Positions 24,318-32,558 of a stretch of DNA of 38,170 bases are shown here, piece after piece. The position numbers were made by a program, and so were the translations under genes. Position 1 is the stretch's first letter. Each line of letters opens with the position of its first letter. The notes below the pieces were generated by a model. The model was not told the DNA's origin. It worked only from the letters and a program-made list of their open reading frames with translations, and searched no databases. Source of the DNA: Clostridium sp. CAG:389 (GTDB taxonomy: Bacteria > Bacillota > Clostridia > TANB77 > CAG-508); assembly GCA_000438255.1 (NCBI GenBank), contig FR901881.1, positions 15,026 through 53,195 of the forward strand, read 5' to 3'.

Positions 24318-26534
24318 TTAGTTATTCATTGCTATTAATGTTGATTCATCCTTTAAGTCAACAACATAATTAGATAATCTTTGTAAATCTTCAAAGCTAA
24401 TAGTATCATCATTTATATTAAATACTTTTTTATTTGGTTTTTTTCTTCTTAATGCCTCAAAACTAATAATATTATTTGAATTTTTTACTGTTTGTATTTG
24501 TTCATTTAATTTTTCATCTTTTATGTTTTCAATTTTATCTAATAATTCATTTTTATTTAAATCTTGGTTTTCTTTCAATTCTTTAATTTCATTTTTTAAA
24601 GTATTAATTTCTTCTATAAATTGTTGAACTAGTATATCTACATTTTCCTTATTTTCATCTTTTATTTTCTCTTGTTCTTCATTTAATTCTTGAATTTGTA
24701 AAATCAATTCCTTTTTATTCTCATTTTGAATATCTTCTATTTTTTGAATTTTTTGCAATACTTCTTTATTACGATTTTCTTGTAAATTTAATAGTCTTTT
24801 ATTATTTTCTTGTATTTCTAATATTTCTTTATTTTTACTTTCTTGCATCTGTTTAAAACTATTAATATTATTGTTAATATTATTAATGCTATTACTCATA
24901 TTATTAATACGTTTGTCATTTTTTTCTTTTCGTTTAAAACTAATTAAAGAATTTTTTATTTTACTAATTTCATCTAACAATTCTTGTTTTAATAATTTAA
25001 TTTCATTATCTTTTTGATTATTATTCTCTTGTTTAGATATTTCTTTATCATCTTCTAATTCAATTGGTGACTGTAATTCAATCTTTTCTCTTGCTAATTC
25101 AATTACCTCATCCAATGAAATTGATTCTTGCTTTTCTTCTAATTTTTTTCCAATTTCTTCTACATCATGTCCATAGTAATATCCATATTTTTTTCCGTAA
25201 TACTTTCCACTTTGAACATCCACTCTATTTAATATTACCCCTAATATATTTCCATTTACATCTTCTATCAATTTTTTAACTTTTTTCAAATCATTGATTT
25301 TTGTTTTTCTATTTTCTGCAACTAAAATTGTACTGTCTACCATTGAAGATAGTGCTATACTATCTGCTACTAATATAGATGATGTACCATCTATTATGAC
25401 AATATCATACATATTTTTTAATAGATTTACTAATCGTTTCATATTTTTAGAAGATATTAATTCTGCTGGATTTGGTGGTATTGTTCCATTTTGCATTATA
25501 TGTAAATTTGGTATTGATGTTTCTTTAATATATTTTCTTGCTTTTTCCAAGTTTTCCATTTGGTCTTCTGATATTTCTCTTATAAAATCTGATAGGCCTT
25601 CACATTTTTCTATATTAAATATTTCATTTTTATTGTTTTCTTGCCTTAAATTAGCATCTACTAATATTACTCTTTTTCCAGTTTGTGCAAATGTTACTGC
25701 TAAATTGTTTATAACCCAACTTTTTCCTTCTTTTTCTTTACAGCTTGTAACTAATATTGAATTTTTTCTTGTTGAGTATAATATATTTGTTCTTATTGTT
25801 TTTATGCTTTCTACTATTGGTGACTTAGGATTATTCTCTACTATTAATTCTGTTTTTTCTCTATCAACAGGTAATGTTCCTATTATTCTTAATTTTATAT
25901 TTTTTTCTATATCTTTTTGATCTTTTACCGTATCATCAAACATATATATAATCATTACAATTATAATTGATAAAACTATTCCGGCAAATCCAAATATTAT
26001 CATGTCTTTCATGTGATTTATGTTACATGGATTTTCTTCTGTTTCTGCTTTATCTACTATACTTATGTTTTGTAGATTATATATTTCTTTTATTTGTTCT
26101 GTGAATACTTCTGCTAATTCATTTGCAATATTTTTAGCTCTTTCTGGGCTCTCATTTTTTACACTTATTTCCAAAAATTGTGTGTTATCAATTTGCTTTG
26201 CTTCAACATTTTGTTCTAGTTTTGATACTGGTATGTCTAAATTTAAGTTTTGTATAGTTTTTTGTAATATACTACTACTTTTAGCTATACTGCTATATGT
26301 TGAAATTAGTCCATTATTTAGGTTTACATCTGTTTGTGTTAAGCTTTTGTCTGTTTTGTTTTCATCTGCAACTAATAGTATTGTTACAGATGATTTGTAT
26401 TCTGGTTTTTTATAATAGTATGAGTAAACATAACCTAATGTGACACTTAATAAAATTATAAGTGTTATTATTAATTTTTTTGAGAAGATTATTTCTATTA
26501 TTCTTTTAATATCAATTTCTTCATTATTTTCCAT
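24318..26534 (-). CDS. Polysaccharide co-polymerase / tyrosine autokinase (Wzz plus BY-kinase)
   Basis: A 738-residue membrane protein that controls polysaccharide chain length and export. Residues 1-200 form a Wzz domain with membrane segments at about 20-38 and 178-199. A BY-kinase domain follows, with Walker A CKEKEGKSW (265-273, Lys271), VILVDANLR (289-297) and IVIIDGTS (378-385). The Trp after GKS is unlike the textbook GKST. The tyrosine cluster YYGKKYGYYYGHD (445-457) is not terminal: about 280 more residues follow, largely coiled coil rich in Asn, Glu and Lys. It lies 14 kb from the capsule operon; no matching phosphatase is in the window. Confidence 0.9.
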   Translation of the reverse strand: MENNEEIDIKRIIEIIFSKKLIITLIILLSVTLGYVYSYYYKKPEYKSSVTILLVADENKTDKSLTQTDVNLNNGLISTYSSIAKSSSILQKTIQNLNLDIPVSKLEQNVEAKQIDNTQFLEISVKNESPERAKNIANELAEVFTEQIKEIYNLQNISIVDKAETEENPCNINHMKDMIIFGFAGIVLSIIIVMIIYMFDDTVKDQKDIEKNIKLRIIGTLPVDREKTELIVENNPKSPIVESIKTIRTNILYSTRKNSILVTSCKEKEGKSWVINNLAVTFAQTGKRVILVDANLRQENNKNEIFNIEKCEGLSDFIREISEDQMENLEKARKYIKETSIPNLHIMQNGTIPPNPAELISSKNMKRLVNLLKNMYDIVIIDGTSSILVADSIALSSMVDSTILVAENRKTKINDLKKVKKLIEDVNGNILGVILNRVDVQSGKYYGKKYGYYYGHDVEEIGKKLEEKQESISLDEVIELAREKIELQSPIELEDDKEISKQENNNQKDNEIKLLKQELLDEISKIKNSLISFKRKEKNDKRINNMSNSINNINNNINSFKQMQESKNKEILEIQENNKRLLNLQENRNKEVLQKIQKIEDIQNENKKELILQIQELNEEQEKIKDENKENVDILVQQFIEEINTLKNEIKELKENQDLNKNELLDKIENIKDEKLNEQIQTVKNSNNIISFEALRRKKPNKKVFNINDDTISFEDLQRLSNYVVDLKDESTLIAMNN

Positions 26535-26552
26535 TTACATCACCTATTTCCT

Positions 26553-26581
26553 ATTATACCACATTTTACATTTTATTGCAA
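26553..26581 (-). promoter_or_regulatory. BY-kinase gene promoter
   Basis: Minus strand: TTGCAA (26576-26581), a 17-base spacer, TATAAT (26553-26558), about 20 bases before the start codon. It lies in the divergent gap shared with sspH. Confidence 0.65.
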
Positions 26582-26661
26582 CTTTTTATGTCTATCTGTT
26601 CTTTTCTGTTATATTTTTATTTTTTGTGGATATAATTTTAATATGTAAAGGAGTTGATATT

Positions 26662-26850
26662 ATGGATTTACAAAGAGTTAATTCTATTTTAAATAACAAT
26701 GAAAAGTGCGATGTTTTTTATGATGAGCGTCCTGTTTGGATTCAGGGAATTGATGAAAGTCATGATGTCGCAAAGGTTGGTTTTGTTGATAATTTTGAGG
26801 AGAAAGATGTTTATATTGAAGATTTGTATGAAAAAAATTTGTTTAATTAG
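26662..26850 (+). CDS. sspH: H-type small acid-soluble spore protein
   Basis: A 62-residue protein matching the SspH family of minor spore proteins made in the forespore. Seen: an N-terminal MDLQRVNSILNNNEKCDVFY, then PVWIQGIDESHDVAKVGFVD and an acidic end, in the family order (MDxQRAxxI, V.IQ.VDE). The start follows AAAGGAG by eight bases; the open frame extends further upstream, but no other start has such a site. It is a single gene with its own terminator. Expression is probably sigma-G dependent, but no clear promoter was identified. It shows the organism is, or descends from, a spore former. Confidence 0.88.
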   Translation: MDLQRVNSILNNNEKCDVFYDERPVWIQGIDESHDVAKVGFVDNFEEKDVYIEDLYEKNLFN

Positions 26851-26902
26851 GAAAAGAATAGTTAAATTATAAAGATACCATAAATTTATTATTAAAAAAT
26901 AT

Positions 26903-26936
26903 AAAACTGGTCAAGGTATTTTATTAGACCAGTTTT
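26903..26936. terminator. Terminator between sspH and the KilA-N gene
   Basis: Stem AAAACTGGTC/GACCAGTTTT (26903-26912 and 26927-26936) with a T-run after it on the plus strand and an AT-rich tail on the minus strand. It probably serves both convergent genes. Confidence 0.85.
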
Positions 26937-26949
26937 TGTATAAATAATA

Positions 26950-27609
26950 TTATTGTAATACTTTGAAATTGTTTTCTTCTAAAGCTTCTATATTTCTAAT
27001 TCCTTCGCTATCTTGTAAGATACTATATTGCTTTTTAGCAATTTCATTAAGTTTTTGCTTTTCGGTTAATGTAGGAATTATATTTTGTTTTATACTATCA
27101 GTATGTATTTTATAATTTGTTTTTGCAAGTTCTCGTCTAACTGACCAATCAATTTTACTTTGATAACTTTCATTTTGTTTTAATCTTTCAAATTCTTTTA
27201 TTAAGTATAGTTTAAATGCGGAATCTATCCAAGAAGCAAATTCTAGCGCAATATCTGGATGTGCAAAAGTTCCACCATCATATTTTCCTCTTTTAGAAAC
27301 AAAACCAATTGCATTTGTTTCTTTAATCCATCTAGATGGACTCATTGTGAATGATTGTGTAGCAGAATCATTTTTAAACTCGCGGGATTTCGCTAGTTTA
27401 AAATTAGGGTTCGAAAGTTCTTCCCATAAGCAGTAAAAATCAAAAGAACTTTTATTGCTCATCCATTTTATAATTACATCTCCGGGAGTTAAATGGTTTT
27501 TATATCGTGCTAAATCTGTTAGTGAAATATAATCTATCCCTCCAACTCTCATAACACTTACTAGATTTTCTTTTACTTTCATTTGTGTTTTGATAATCTC
27601 TTTCTTCAT
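26950..27609 (-). CDS. KilA-N domain protein
   Basis: A protein of about 219 residues with a KilA-N domain, a DNA-binding-like module known from phage antirepressors. Seen: GGIDYISLTDLARYKN, then VIIKWMSNKSSFDFYCLWEE, GFVSKRGKYDGGTFAHPDIA and LEFASWIDSAFKLYLIKEFE, which is typical of the family. The C-terminal 60 residues are helical. The ATG at 27609 fits the GGAAGTG site; the frame extends to a TTG at 27624. It may be a remnant of a prophage or a stand-alone mobile gene, as no other phage gene surrounds it. It has its own consensus promoter. Confidence 0.88.
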   Translation of the reverse strand: MKKEIIKTQMKVKENLVSVMRVGGIDYISLTDLARYKNHLTPGDVIIKWMSNKSSFDFYCLWEELSNPNFKLAKSREFKNDSATQSFTMSPSRWIKETNAIGFVSKRGKYDGGTFAHPDIALEFASWIDSAFKLYLIKEFERLKQNESYQSKIDWSVRRELAKTNYKIHTDSIKQNIIPTLTEKQKLNEIAKKQYSILQDSEGIRNIEALEENNFKVLQ

Positions 27610-27644
27610 AAATATCACTTCCAATCTATGTAAATTCTCCTCAC

Positions 27645-27673
27645 ATTATAAAACATTTGTTTGTAATTGTCAA
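27645..27673 (-). promoter_or_regulatory. Consensus promoter of the KilA-N gene
   Basis: Minus strand: TTGACA (27668-27673), a 17-base spacer, TATAAT (27645-27650). This is a perfect match to the housekeeping consensus, so strong expression is expected unless repressed. Confidence 0.8.
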
Positions 27674-27725
27674 GTAATAATCAAAATATAAATTAATTAT
27701 TGAAATATTATTATAATAAAATTTT

Positions 27726-27771
27726 GGAAGAAGTTTAGTAAGAACAATTTTGTCCTTATTAAACTTCTTCC
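27726..27771. terminator. Long hairpin, probable terminator
   Basis: Outer stem GGAAGAAGTTTA/TAAACTTCTTCC (27726-27737 and 27760-27771). The stem continues inwards for about ten more pairs with one mismatch and one wobble. The minus-strand tail is only AAAATTTT, while the plus strand has TTTTTTT ten bases further on. It follows the small ORF at 27786-27893. Confidence 0.6.
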
Positions 27772-27785
27772 AAGCTGGACTTTTT

Positions 27786-27893
27786 TTAATTTGCAGTGTA
27801 TTCCACTTCGATACTTGCACTTTTATCAAAGGAAGTGATATCAACATATGTCTTACCATTCTCTTTTTTACCTCCTTTTCTTGATTTTGGCAT
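27786..27893 (-). CDS. Possible 35-residue basic peptide, unknown
   Basis: The ATG at 27893 opens 35 codons: a basic start MPKSRKGGKKENGK, then a beta-like TYVDITSFDKSASIEVEY ending TAN. It stops just before the hairpin at 27726-27771. No Shine-Dalgarno site precedes it; a TATAAT ends five bases upstream, so translation would have to be leaderless. The frame is open about 13 codons further upstream (with FKPPAYNI), so it may be the end of a decayed gene. No family is recognised. Confidence 0.35.
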   Translation of the reverse strand: MPKSRKGGKKENGKTYVDITSFDKSASIEVEYTAN

Positions 27894-27977
27894 TATATTA
27901 TATGCAGGAGGCTTGAATTTTATGACTAATATTTATTAAATATTTATAATATTTTTGTGTTGTGTATATAATGGGAA

Positions 27978-28007
27978 AAGACCTAGCCAAAAAAACGGCT
28001 AGGTCTT
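27978..28007 (-). terminator. Terminator after the unknown gene at 28028
   Basis: Perfect 11-bp stem AAGACCTAGCC/GGCTAGGTCTT (27978-27988 and 27997-28007) with an 8-base loop, followed by TTTTCCC on the minus strand. Confidence 0.85.
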
Positions 28008-28027
28008 AGATAGGATTTCAATTTTGC

Positions 28028-28516
28028 TTATTGTTTGTTAATTTTCAAAAGTGCCAGCATATCTAGATAAGAAATTGCCAGACATTGTTGTGTACATGTT
28101 AAATTATACTTTGTGTTGTCTCTTAAAATATTTTTTAATTTTTCAAGTTTTGATTTTTTTACTTTTGGAATAACTGAACTTGTCATTACTTTTCCGCTTG
28201 TTATGAATGTAACTTCAATATCCAGCATATCATCCTGTTCTTGCAATATATCAATCCTGAACATGTTTGCAACTTTAAGAATAAAAATTCCTTCTGAATC
28301 TTCTTTTCTTTCTTTTAATGCATCTAAACCTTTCAGGTTTATTATAATTTTTTCTGTCAACTGTTCCCGTATCTCTTCTACCTGTTTAACAGAACTGATA
28401 TCTTCTGTTGCGATTTTAGTTCCATCTGACAAATAGTCGATTTTTACACTCCGTATCTCATCTCCTTCGTATTCAAACACAAATTGAAATCCGTTGATTC
28501 TTTCATCAATATACAT
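28028..28516 (-). CDS. Unknown 162-residue protein
   Basis: A soluble protein with no recognised family. The first half is beta-like (FQFVFEYEGDEIRSVKIDYL), followed by a helical KQVEEIREQLTEK, then DILQEQDDMLDIEVTFITSG and a basic VKKSKLEKLKNIL. Two cysteines sit near the C-terminus in LTCTQQCLA. AAGGAGG precedes the ATG. It is divergent from the unknown gene at 28686 with a 169-bp gap between the two starts, suggesting the two may be regulated together. Confidence 0.8.
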   Translation of the reverse strand: MYIDERINGFQFVFEYEGDEIRSVKIDYLSDGTKIATEDISSVKQVEEIREQLTEKIIINLKGLDALKERKEDSEGIFILKVANMFRIDILQEQDDMLDIEVTFITSGKVMTSSVIPKVKKSKLEKLKNILRDNTKYNLTCTQQCLAISYLDMLALLKINKQ

Positions 28517-28551
28517 ATCGATTTTCCTCCTTGTATTGATTTATTATCCAT

Positions 28552-28560
28552 ATTATAACA
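28552..28560 (-). promoter_or_regulatory. Extended -10 promoter of the 28028-28516 gene
   Basis: On the minus strand TGTTATAAT (an extended -10 of TGn plus TATAAT) ends at 28552, about 36 bases before the start codon. There is no good -35 box. Confidence 0.5.
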
Positions 28561-28597
28561 CGTTTTTATTTAATCATCTACAAAATTTCTTTTTTTT

Positions 28598-28626
28598 TTG
28601 CATCTTAAATAATTCTATGTTATAAT
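28598..28626 (+). promoter_or_regulatory. Promoter of the 28686 gene
   Basis: TTGCAT (28598-28603), a 17-base spacer, TATAAT (28621-28626) on the plus strand, about 60 bases before the start. Confidence 0.65.
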
Positions 28627-28685
28627 TTAATTATGTTTTTGTAATAATCACTATAAAAAATAATTATTTTTGGAGGTTTATGAGC

Positions 28686-29081
28686 ATGAATGATAAGCTT
28701 TTTGAAAATTACAAAAAACGGATGTTAGAAGCAATGCAGCATCCCAATGAGGATAAACAGGATAACATATTTAGCAGATTGTCTAATATTTTAGATAATT
28801 TAAGGAATTTTGTGAATACTGTTACGCCTTATTCGTCAGCTGGCTTTAAAGAAGAAGTTGAAAAACAGTTTAAAGCTGTTGATCATTCTAATGAAATAGT
28901 TAAACACTTTTTTAGAATGTTGATGGACTTTTCTTATGACAAAAAAGAAGCTCTCAATACAATATCTGAATTGTATGGCATGGCAAAGCCATTATCTATG
29001 CAGTTTAGTTCATGGTCTACTGTTTCTGACATTGCTGATGAATTTATAGCAGAAATACAAAATGAAATTTTTCATCATTAA
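28686..29081 (+). CDS. Unknown 131-residue helical protein
   Basis: A soluble, mostly helical protein with no recognised family. Seen: an N-terminal NDKLFENYKKRMLEAMQHPN, then IFSRLSNILDNLRNFVNTV, FKAVDHSNEIVKHFFRML and a C-terminal DIADEFIAEIQNEIFHH. The ATG at 28686 lies nine bases after GGAGG; an ATG two codons earlier (28680) lies only three bases after it and is less likely. Divergent from 28028-28516, it ends just before a strong terminator. Confidence 0.78.
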   Translation: MNDKLFENYKKRMLEAMQHPNEDKQDNIFSRLSNILDNLRNFVNTVTPYSSAGFKEEVEKQFKAVDHSNEIVKHFFRMLMDFSYDKKEALNTISELYGMAKPLSMQFSSWSTVSDIADEFIAEIQNEIFHH

Positions 29082-29089
29082 AACAAGTA

Positions 29090-29122
29090 CACCTATAACA
29101 TTGTATTATAATGTTATAGGTG
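29090..29122. terminator. Bidirectional terminator
   Basis: Perfect 13-bp stem CACCTATAACATT/AATGTTATAGGTG (29090-29102 and 29110-29122) between convergent genes. TTTTT follows a few bases later on the plus strand. Confidence 0.85.
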
Positions 29123-29135
29123 GATTTGCTTTTTC

Positions 29136-30383
29136 TTATACTTTATTTAGTTTTAATTTATTATCTTTTGTATCTGTAAACTCTAATATTTCTAAGCCTT
29201 TAATAACATACTTATTCTTCATAAAGTATTTCCATATAGTTCCATTTAAATAATTTTCTATCATAACCATTTCTATACCTTTGTCAATTCCTATATATTC
29301 ATTGGCAAACCAGCTATTTTCTCCCTCTAAATTGAATCCATCTTTAAAACCATATTTTCCCCATAATTTTTTAAAAGTATTATAATAATATTCCATAGCC
29401 TGTATGCTCTCTTTTGGAGTAAACACTATTGAACCAATTGCACCAAATGGAGATATAGTACCATCATTTTCAATATCAAGTTGCACATCACATGGTTCTG
29501 CACCTGGTGAAATATATCCTTTTGGAGAAAGACAGGCTGTTAATCCCCATGAATTTTCTCCATAGGTTTTAAATTTGTTTCTATTATCTATGCAATATTC
29601 TCTGTTTGCCTTTGTTGCTTTTATTGAATTTTCAAACCAATCTACTCCATTTTTATCTTTTAAATTTTTAAAGTCAATCCATGCATGAGAATATTGATAT
29701 GTAAATAATGTTCCACAATATGTGTATATTATATCTTTTATATCTTTATAATCTTTTGTTTTTCTATCAAATTCGTAATACATACCTTTGTCTACTGGAT
29801 GTGTTGGTGAGCTAACTCCTAATATATACATCATTAGTTGCTCTGCATATCCATCCCATTGTCCCCAAAATCCGATTTCTGGTTTGTATCCCATATAAAA
29901 TAAATTGTTCGCTTTATTTCTATACCATTCCCAGTCAATTTTTTTGTATAAAATATCAGCTTTATTTTTTACTTCTTTTCCAAAGTATTCTCCTGCTGTT
30001 ATTGCTCCACATATAAATATTGCTGTGTCTATTATTGATATTTCGCAATTCCATTCTCTTTTTCCTGTTTCCATATTTATAAAGTGATAATAAAATCCGT
30101 TTTTTCCTTCTACATTTTTTATGAAGGTTTCTAACGTTCTATTTGCTCTTGCATAGGCTTTTTCATATTTTATCCATTTGTGTTTTACTCCTATAATTAG
30201 TGCTGCTAGTCCATATCCTACTGATGCTATGCTTGCAATGCTGTTTGCTAGTTGTGTTTTGTCTTTTATTAGTCCATATCCTTTGCTCTTTTTGTTTGTG
30301 TTTGCTTCTTTTATGAAAAAGTTATAGCTTTTCTTTAATTCTTTGTTTAATATGGCTTTTCCGTGTTTTTTTATTGTTCGCAT
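29136..30383 (-). CDS. Glucoamylase-like (PF10091, GH144/GH162-type) glycan hydrolase
   Basis: A 415-residue protein of the putative glucoamylase family PF10091; characterised members include endo-beta-1,2-glucanases (GH144). Seen in family order: VGYGLAALIIG, GFYYHFINMETGKREW, EISIIDTAIFICGAITAGEYF, GVSSPTHPV, TYQYSHAWIDF, NSIKATKANREYC, SWGLTACLSPKGY and YIGIDKGIEMVMIENY. No signal peptide is visible, so it should act in the cytoplasm on imported or internal glycans, unlike secreted members. It is a single-gene unit with its own promoter. The neighbouring MFS protein might be related, but that is only proximity. Confidence 0.85.
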   Translation of the reverse strand: MRTIKKHGKAILNKELKKSYNFFIKEANTNKKSKGYGLIKDKTQLANSIASIASVGYGLAALIIGVKHKWIKYEKAYARANRTLETFIKNVEGKNGFYYHFINMETGKREWNCEISIIDTAIFICGAITAGEYFGKEVKNKADILYKKIDWEWYRNKANNLFYMGYKPEIGFWGQWDGYAEQLMMYILGVSSPTHPVDKGMYYEFDRKTKDYKDIKDIIYTYCGTLFTYQYSHAWIDFKNLKDKNGVDWFENSIKATKANREYCIDNRNKFKTYGENSWGLTACLSPKGYISPGAEPCDVQLDIENDGTISPFGAIGSIVFTPKESIQAMEYYYNTFKKLWGKYGFKDGFNLEGENSWFANEYIGIDKGIEMVMIENYLNGTIWKYFMKNKYVIKGLEILEFTDTKDNKLKLNKV

Positions 30384-30402
30384 ATACCCACCTCTTATGT
30401 TG

Positions 30403-30432
30403 ATTATACTATGTTGTATGTTATATATTCAA
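30403..30432 (-). promoter_or_regulatory. Promoter of the GH144-like gene
   Basis: Minus strand: TTGAAT (30427-30432), an 18-base spacer, TATAAT (30403-30408), about 20 bases before the start codon. Confidence 0.65.
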
Positions 30433-30456
30433 CAGGTATTTTTTGACAAAAAAATT

Positions 30457-30479
30457 AGGAAAGTATTTATAACTTTCCT
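30457..30479 (-). terminator. Terminator after the MFS gene
   Basis: Stem AGGAAAGT/ACTTTCCT (30457-30464 and 30472-30479), followed on the minus strand by AATTTTTTT. It lies 13 bases past the stop codon. Confidence 0.9.
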
Positions 30480-30492
30480 GATTTCTATACAA

Positions 30493-31713
30493 TTATTTGT
30501 TATTGTAATTTGCTAATTGATTGCATAGTCGTTTATTAATAAATATCTCTATAATACTTAGTACTAATAGAATAAGTTCTATCACAATTAATTCATATTT
30601 CATTAAAATTAATGTAAAAATAGCACTTAATATTAATGTTCCCAATCTTCTATAAACTTCAATTTTTATTATAATATCTTGTTGTTCTTCTTTATTTGAT
30701 ATAGTCAAGGCAATATCTTCTATGTATGTCTGGAACGAATCTCTTATTGCTAATATTAAGAAAAATCCTAAAGACATTGTTATTACTTTTAACATAAAAT
30801 TTGAATTTATAAAATGTCCCGTTATTAATAATAAAAATGCTAAAGCTAGACATATTGTTAAAATAATGCTCATTTTATCTTTTATTTTTAAATATATTTT
30901 TCCAAATATTACATTTCCTGCTAATCTTGATATTCTTGATATGAATACTATTGTTGTTATGTAATATGTTACTTTTTCAATTGATAGAAAATTTTGAAAA
31001 TCATATTGCATAAATAATTTACTATTATTTTGCCCCATTTTTATTATTGAGTAAAATACTGCATTTGAAAGCATTATATAAAATATTAAAGTTGTTGTTT
31101 TTATTTTTGTATGTTCTTTTTTTACTTCTTTTTCATCTTCTGTTTTGGTCTCATAATATAAAAATGCTGTTCCTAACACTAATACATATATTATTATTGA
31201 AAGATACATTGGTAAGTAGTGGTCTATATTGAACATTTTTCCCGCTACTAATGCTGTAAATAGTGTTATAACTGAATATATAATTTTTGATTTATTTCTT
31301 ATTTTAAAATAGTCTTCTTTTCTATTTACTTTTTTTAAATTGTTCTTTAAAATTATTTCATCCATATTTAAGAACATCACTGCTAATTCATGTATGCTTT
31401 TATAAAGCAACATTGCTATAAATGATTTTCCAAATGTTAATAATACTGATGCTATTAGTAGCATCATTGCTCCTAGTCGTAATGAATTTACATTTCCTAT
31501 CTTTTTTACAATGGTCAATATTACTTTTTGAAATACTATACATGTTATTAGTGCTATCATTGTCATTGCTGTTATTTGACTTGCATTCAATCCTTTTACT
31601 AGTGTTAAAAATAGTGTGTCTATTGGTACGAAGAATATTAAATCTCCTGTAAATGATGCAAATAACGGATATATTTTTATACTTCTATTTATCTTTTTTG
31701 TTTCTTTATTCAT
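30493..31713 (-). CDS. MFS-type transporter
   Basis: A 406-residue polytopic protein with about 12 membrane segments and a charged central loop (residues about 195-210: YETKTEDEKEVKKEHTK), the layout of the major facilitator superfamily. The N-terminal PLFASFTGDLIFFVPIDTLF and RNKSKIIYSVITLFTALVAG fit MFS permeases. The substrate is unknown. It is followed by a terminator and lies 44 bp downstream of the HD-domain gene, so it may be the last gene of the long minus-strand series. Confidence 0.8.
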   Translation of the reverse strand: MNKETKKINRSIKIYPLFASFTGDLIFFVPIDTLFLTLVKGLNASQITAMTMIALITCIVFQKVILTIVKKIGNVNSLRLGAMMLLIASVLLTFGKSFIAMLLYKSIHELAVMFLNMDEIILKNNLKKVNRKEDYFKIRNKSKIIYSVITLFTALVAGKMFNIDHYLPMYLSIIIYVLVLGTAFLYYETKTEDEKEVKKEHTKIKTTTLIFYIMLSNAVFYSIIKMGQNNSKLFMQYDFQNFLSIEKVTYYITTIVFISRISRLAGNVIFGKIYLKIKDKMSIILTICLALAFLLLITGHFINSNFMLKVITMSLGFFLILAIRDSFQTYIEDIALTISNKEEQQDIIIKIEVYRRLGTLILSAIFTLILMKYELIVIELILLVLSIIEIFINKRLCNQLANYNNK

Positions 31714-31757
31714 TTTTTTACTTCTTTCATTTTTTATTTAATTTTTATATATTTTAA

Positions 31758-32537
31758 TTATTTTTTACTTCTTAAAATCAAATATTCATTACCACATTTT
31801 CTTATTTGTTCCATTTTTTCTTTTGTTTCTTTATCTTTATATTCTATTCTATCAATTAATTTGTTTATATAATTCTTATCTTTTACATATTGTAAGGAAA
31901 TATCAAAGTTCAAGTCAAATATAAATGCAATAACGCATACCCAATAGTCTATTAAAGTTTTTCTGTCTTCTAATTTAATACATTGATGCTTTAAAAAAGT
32001 TTCATATACATTCTGACTTATTTTTTCATAATTTGCAGTTTCTTCATTATATATTTTAGGAAATATGTCTTTTAGACTGTCTTTTTCTTTAACTCTAAAA
32101 TTGTCTATTTTATCAGAATCTCTAATAATTTTACAATGCAATTTTTCTATTTCTTGCATTCCTTCGTCAATTTTGTATTTATTATGATTTTCTATTGATT
32201 TTTTTATAATTTGGTCGTATTGATTGTCTTCAACAAATTCTCTTATTAGGTTATTTTTAAATAGTACTTCTACTCCATATTGAGCATGGTCTAATTTTGC
32301 ATTATCAAACTTGTGAAATAATTTTATTTGTTCAAATCTTCCTATATCGTGTAGTAATGCTATTACTTTTGCTAGTTCTATGTTTTCTTTGTCTAGCTCT
32401 AATTCTTTCGCTATATATTCACTTTTCTTTACTACTTCATATGTATGTCTTATTTTTAGTTGAATACTTCCGTCTTGTAAATCATAAGCTTCTAAATACT
32501 TTTCAAATATTTCTTGTGCTTTATTATAATCTATCAT
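31758..32537 (-). CDS. HD-domain phosphohydrolase
   Basis: A 259-residue HD superfamily protein. Metal ligands are visible: His31 in RHTYEVV, the His63-Asp64 pair in LLHDIGRFEQ, further histidines in LDHAQYG and ENHNKYK, and Asp in RDSDKIDNF. HD proteins hydrolyse phosphate esters of nucleotides; the substrate here is unknown. It lies 21 bp after a Nudix gene on the same strand, within a region rich in nucleotide-cleaning families. Confidence 0.88.
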   Translation of the reverse strand: MIDYNKAQEIFEKYLEAYDLQDGSIQLKIRHTYEVVKKSEYIAKELELDKENIELAKVIALLHDIGRFEQIKLFHKFDNAKLDHAQYGVEVLFKNNLIREFVEDNQYDQIIKKSIENHNKYKIDEGMQEIEKLHCKIIRDSDKIDNFRVKEKDSLKDIFPKIYNEETANYEKISQNVYETFLKHQCIKLEDRKTLIDYWVCVIAFIFDLNFDISLQYVKDKNYINKLIDRIEYKDKETKEKMEQIRKCGNEYLILRSKK

Positions 32538-32558
32538 TTTATTACCTCTGCAATAATT

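Noticed and set aside
27641..27859. A 72-codon minus-strand ORF beginning MVRHMLISLPL
   Set aside because: It has an AAGGAGG eleven bases upstream, but it runs straight through the long hairpin at 27726-27771 and overlaps the KilA-N promoter. The protein looks like a random translation of AT-rich DNA, and the other frame (27786-27893) is more protein-like.
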